This document shows, one piece after another, positions 61,565 through 64,000 of a DNA stretch of 64,000 nucleotides. This DNA comes from Mesonia algae (GTDB lineage: Bacteria; Bacteroidota; Bacteroidia; Flavobacteriales; Flavobacteriaceae): assembly GCF_003253545.1 (NCBI RefSeq), contig NZ_QKYV01000007.1, forward strand, positions 1 through 64,000, given 5' to 3'. Each line of letters opens with the position of its first letter. Within the stretch, counting starts at the first letter, position 1. Under the pieces are notes generated by a model that saw nothing but the letters and a program-made list of their open reading frames with translations, searched no databases and was not told the origin of the DNA. The position numbers and the translations under genes are program-made.

Positions 61565-63323
61565 AACAGGAAATGCTTTTGATTTTGGTTTGTTTAGAAG
61601 ATTGCTTAAATATACCAATCCTTATAAATGGACATTTTATTTTGTCGCTTTTGCTGCAGTATTACTTTCACTGCTAGGTGTTTTACGTCCTTATTTAACT
61701 AAAATTACAATTAACGACAGCATTGTTCCTAAAGATAATGATAACCTTATATTTTATGTAGCTTTAATGCTAGGGGTGCTTGTTTTAGAAGTAATTTTTC
61801 AGTTTTGTTTTATTTATTTCGCCAATTGGTTAGGACAAGAAGTAATTAGAGATATACGTGTTAACCTCTTCGATCATATGTTGCAATTTAAAAAGCAATA
61901 TTATGATCAGTCTGCTGTAGGACGTTTGGTAACTAGAGCGGTAAGTGATATAGAAACGATAGCGAGTATTTTTAGTCAGGGTTTATTTATGATTATAAGT
62001 GACTTGCTAAAAATGTTAGTGGTTTTGGTCTTTATGTTTTTTCAAGATTGGAAACTAACCTGTTTAGTTTTAGCAGTACTTCCATTTATATTATATGCTA
62101 CGCGAGTATTTCAGCAAAAAATGAAAATTGCTTTTGAAGAGGTGAGAACACAAGTTTCTAACCTCAATTCTTTTGTTCAGGAACGAATTACGGGAATGAA
62201 AATCCTACATATTTTTGGAAGAGAAGCTATAGAATACGAACGTTTTAAAGATATAAACCACAAGCACAAAAAAGCGTGGATTAAGACAGTGTGGTATAAC
62301 TCTATTTTCTTTCCAATTGCTGAAATGTCTAGTTCTATTGCTATTGGTTTAGTCGTTTGGTTTGGAGGTTTACAAATTACTAGCGGAGATACATTAGACC
62401 TGGGGATTATCGTAATGTTTATTCAGCTTATCCAAATGTTATTTCGTCCGTTAAGACAAATAGCCGATAAATTTAATACTTTACAAATGGGTATGGTAGC
62501 CGCTAATAGGGTATTTGCAATCTTAGATACCAAATCTAAAATAGAAAATACTGGTACGCTTACCGCGGAAAATTTAACCGGAGAGATCAAGTTTAAAGAT
62601 GTCCGCTTTAGCTATATTGAAGGAGAAGAAGTAGTAAAAGGTATTTCTCTGGAAGTTCACGCAGGTGAAACTGTTGCAATTGTGGGGGCTACTGGAGCAG
62701 GGAAAAGTACCATTATTAATTTATTAAGTAGATTTTATGAAACTGATAGCGGTGAAATTTCAATAGATAATACCAATATTAAAAAATTTACACTTCGTTC
62801 TTTACGGAATGAGATTGCAGTGGTGCTACAAGATGTATTTTTGTTTGCAGATACTATTATGAAAAACATCACTTTAGGTAACCCTGAAATTACCGAAGAA
62901 GAGGTAATAGATGCAGCCAAACAAATAGGGGTTCATAATTTTATAGCAACCCTCCCTAACGGTTATCATTATAATGTGAAAGAACGCGGAGTAATGTTAT
63001 CTAGCGGTCAGCGTCAATTAATAGCATTTTTAAGAGCTTACGTGAGTAACCCATCTATTTTAGTGTTAGATGAAGCTACCTCTTCTGTAGATAGTTATAG
63101 TGAGCAACTTATGCAAGAAGCTACAGATAAAGTAACAAAAGGACGAACATCAATTGTAATTGCTCATCGTCTGGCAACCATAAAAAAAGCTGATAAAATC
63201 ATAGTAATGGATGCAGGGGAGATTGTAGAAATAGGAACACATCAACAATTACTTCAGCGAGAAAAAGGCTATTATAGAAATCTTTATGAAGTGCAATTTA
63301 TGGAAGAAGAAATAGGGGAGTAG
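61554..63323 (+). CDS. ABC exporter, fused membrane and ATPase domains (MsbA-like)
   Basis: The 589-residue half-transporter has a six-helix domain (about 20-330) and an ATPase domain with Walker A (GATGAGKS, about 378-385), signature LSSGQRQ (about 482-488), Walker B ILVLDE (about 502-507) and switch histidine in IAHRLATI. It dimerises and exports a substrate; lipid, peptide or drug export are all possible and the sequence does not decide. The gene overlaps truA by 11 bases, so translation is coupled. Confidence 0.93.
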   Translation: MANKTGNAFDFGLFRRLLKYTNPYKWTFYFVAFAAVLLSLLGVLRPYLTKITINDSIVPKDNDNLIFYVALMLGVLVLEVIFQFCFIYFANWLGQEVIRDIRVNLFDHMLQFKKQYYDQSAVGRLVTRAVSDIETIASIFSQGLFMIISDLLKMLVVLVFMFFQDWKLTCLVLAVLPFILYATRVFQQKMKIAFEEVRTQVSNLNSFVQERITGMKILHIFGREAIEYERFKDINHKHKKAWIKTVWYNSIFFPIAEMSSSIAIGLVVWFGGLQITSGDTLDLGIIVMFIQLIQMLFRPLRQIADKFNTLQMGMVAANRVFAILDTKSKIENTGTLTAENLTGEIKFKDVRFSYIEGEEVVKGISLEVHAGETVAIVGATGAGKSTIINLLSRFYETDSGEISIDNTNIKKFTLRSLRNEIAVVLQDVFLFADTIMKNITLGNPEITEEEVIDAAKQIGVHNFIATLPNGYHYNVKERGVMLSSGQRQLIAFLRAYVSNPSILVLDEATSSVDSYSEQLMQEATDKVTKGRTSIVIAHRLATIKKADKIIVMDAGEIVEIGTHQQLLQREKGYYRNLYEVQFMEEEIGE

Positions 63324-63327
63324 TGTT

Positions 63328-64000
63328 TTACTCTAAATCTTCTCTTAACTTATTACCTAATTCTTCATAAGATTCGAACATCTCAAACGAACCATTTTTA
63401 ATATAAGAGGTCTGTCCAGTTTCCTCACTTACTACTAAAGCTAAAGCATCTGTTTTTTCGGTTATGCCAACTGCGGCGCGGTGTCTTAATCCAAAACGTA
63501 GTGGGATACTTCTATCGTTACTTACTGGTAAAATTACCCGAGTGGCCGTTATTTTATTCTCTTCAATGATTAGAGCGCCATCGTGCAAAGTACTGTTTTT
63601 ATAAAATATAGATTCTAAAATGGGTTGATTCAATTCAATATCCATAATGTCCCCCGAATTTTTTATAAAATCTAAACTTGTGCTTCGCTTGAGAACTATT
63701 AAAGCTCCAGTAGAAGTTTTCCCCATACTCTCACAAGCTTTAATAATTGATGTAACATCGGTAGTTAGTTCTTTTTCGTCATCCCTTAAAAAGCGAAGGT
63801 GTTTAATGAGCTTTCTCTTGTTTCCAAAATTGGTAGAACCTACCATTAATAAAAACTTCCTAATTTCCTGCTGAAAGACTACAATAAGGGCAAACATTCC
63901 TACTCCAATAAATTGACCTAAGATGCTGCTTAGCATTTCCATTTGTAAAACCTGAGTTAGTTTCCACGCTAAGTAAACAATTACGATTCCTATAAAGATA
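63328..64000 (-). CDS. cdaA: Diadenylate cyclase CdaA, N-terminus beyond the window
   Basis: The enzyme condenses two ATP into cyclic di-AMP. The catalytic DAC domain is complete, with DGALII (in TLHDGALIIEENK) and RHRAA (in GLRHRAAVGITE). Membrane helices precede it. The frame stays open from the internal ATG at 63942 to the window end (IGIVIVYLAWKLTQVLQ upstream), so the gene begins outside and at least one more helix is encoded there. Cyclic di-AMP controls potassium transporters in many bacteria. Confidence 0.93.
   Translation of the reverse strand, partial: IFIGIVIVYLAWKLTQVLQMEMLSSILGQFIGVGMFALIVVFQQEIRKFLLMVGSTNFGNKRKLIKHLRFLRDDEKELTTDVTSIIKACESMGKTSTGALIVLKRSTSLDFIKNSGDIMDIELNQPILESIFYKNSTLHDGALIIEENKITATRVILPVSNDRSIPLRFGLRHRAAVGITEKTDALALVVSEETGQTSYIKNGSFEMFESYEELGNKLREDLE

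Noticed and set aside
1-64000. CRISPR array, prophage, integron integrase or toxin-antitoxin pair
   Set aside because: No regularly spaced repeats, phage structural genes, tyrosine integrase or recognisable toxin-antitoxin pair were found on either strand.

Overview
The window is chromosomal DNA of a marine-type member of the Flavobacteriaceae (Bacteroidota). The evidence is consistent: AT-rich sequence, promoter-like TAnnTTTG boxes instead of Shine-Dalgarno signals, a short primary sigma factor without region 1.1, type IX secretion parts (PorT, Plug, cargo with C-terminal sorting tails), a TamL lipoprotein, Rho with a lysine-rich insertion, and a complete sodium-pumping NADH:quinone reductase. 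No plasmid, phage or CRISPR locus is visible. Species cannot be named from the sequence alone.

Layout. 1-960 is an accessory edge: the tail of an IS110-family transposase, then one secreted-protein gene whose start and stop are hugged by a 15-bp inverted repeat. 960-5820 is a run of plus-strand genes: a membrane-anchored endonuclease/exonuclease/phosphatase protein, an iodotyrosine-deiodinase-like flavoprotein, a DUF2089/membrane-protein pair, a hydrolase, a lipoprotein and DoxX. 5820-11550 holds two FAD oxidoreductases, a membrane MtfA-like peptidase, an rpe-ypdA-NYN operon and lplA. 11600-19310 holds rpoD, proCBA, a VWA lipoprotein, pnp and rpsO. 19390-23720 holds a sorted LamG protein and a three-gene metal (probably copper) receptor locus. 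23770-31390 holds tamL-fbaA-accD, an rRNA/tRNA methyltransferase, and ubiE-porT. 31510-39400 holds trkA-trkH, a sorted repeat protein, a desaturase-aminotransferase pair, an RCK_C membrane protein and rsmG. 39500-44620 holds pruA, a TANGO2-like protein, and plug-DUF3667-apaG. 44800-52880 holds nqrABCDEF, two Nqr-linked small genes and apbE. 52890-57660 holds a FadL-like porin, a Gly/Tyr- and Ser/Arg-rich lipoprotein, proS, two identical tRNA-Glu genes and rpsT. 57840-64000 holds rho, DUF4293, a phosphoesterase, truA, an ABC exporter and cdaA, cut by the window end.

How the genes work together. NqrA-F plus ApbE form one unit: ApbE attaches FMN to NqrB and NqrC, and the sodium gradient made can drive transport. 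TrkA/TrkH, the RCK_C protein and the diadenylate cyclase CdaA all bear on potassium homeostasis. PorT and Plug serve type IX secretion, for which two cargo proteins are encoded here. proCBA makes proline and PruA performs the second step of its breakdown.

Most notable: (1) two copies of a roughly 90-base structured repeat, each directly behind a gene and in its sense direction, whose stems are kept by different base pairs in the two copies; (2) a membrane protein that seems to fuse a single TrkH-like pore repeat to an RCK_C domain; (3) a conserved cysteine-rich Nqr-linked gene with no ATG, GTG or TTG start; (4) a candidate single-gene cassette bounded by inverted repeats; (5) a GC-rich palindrome recurring in unrelated genes.
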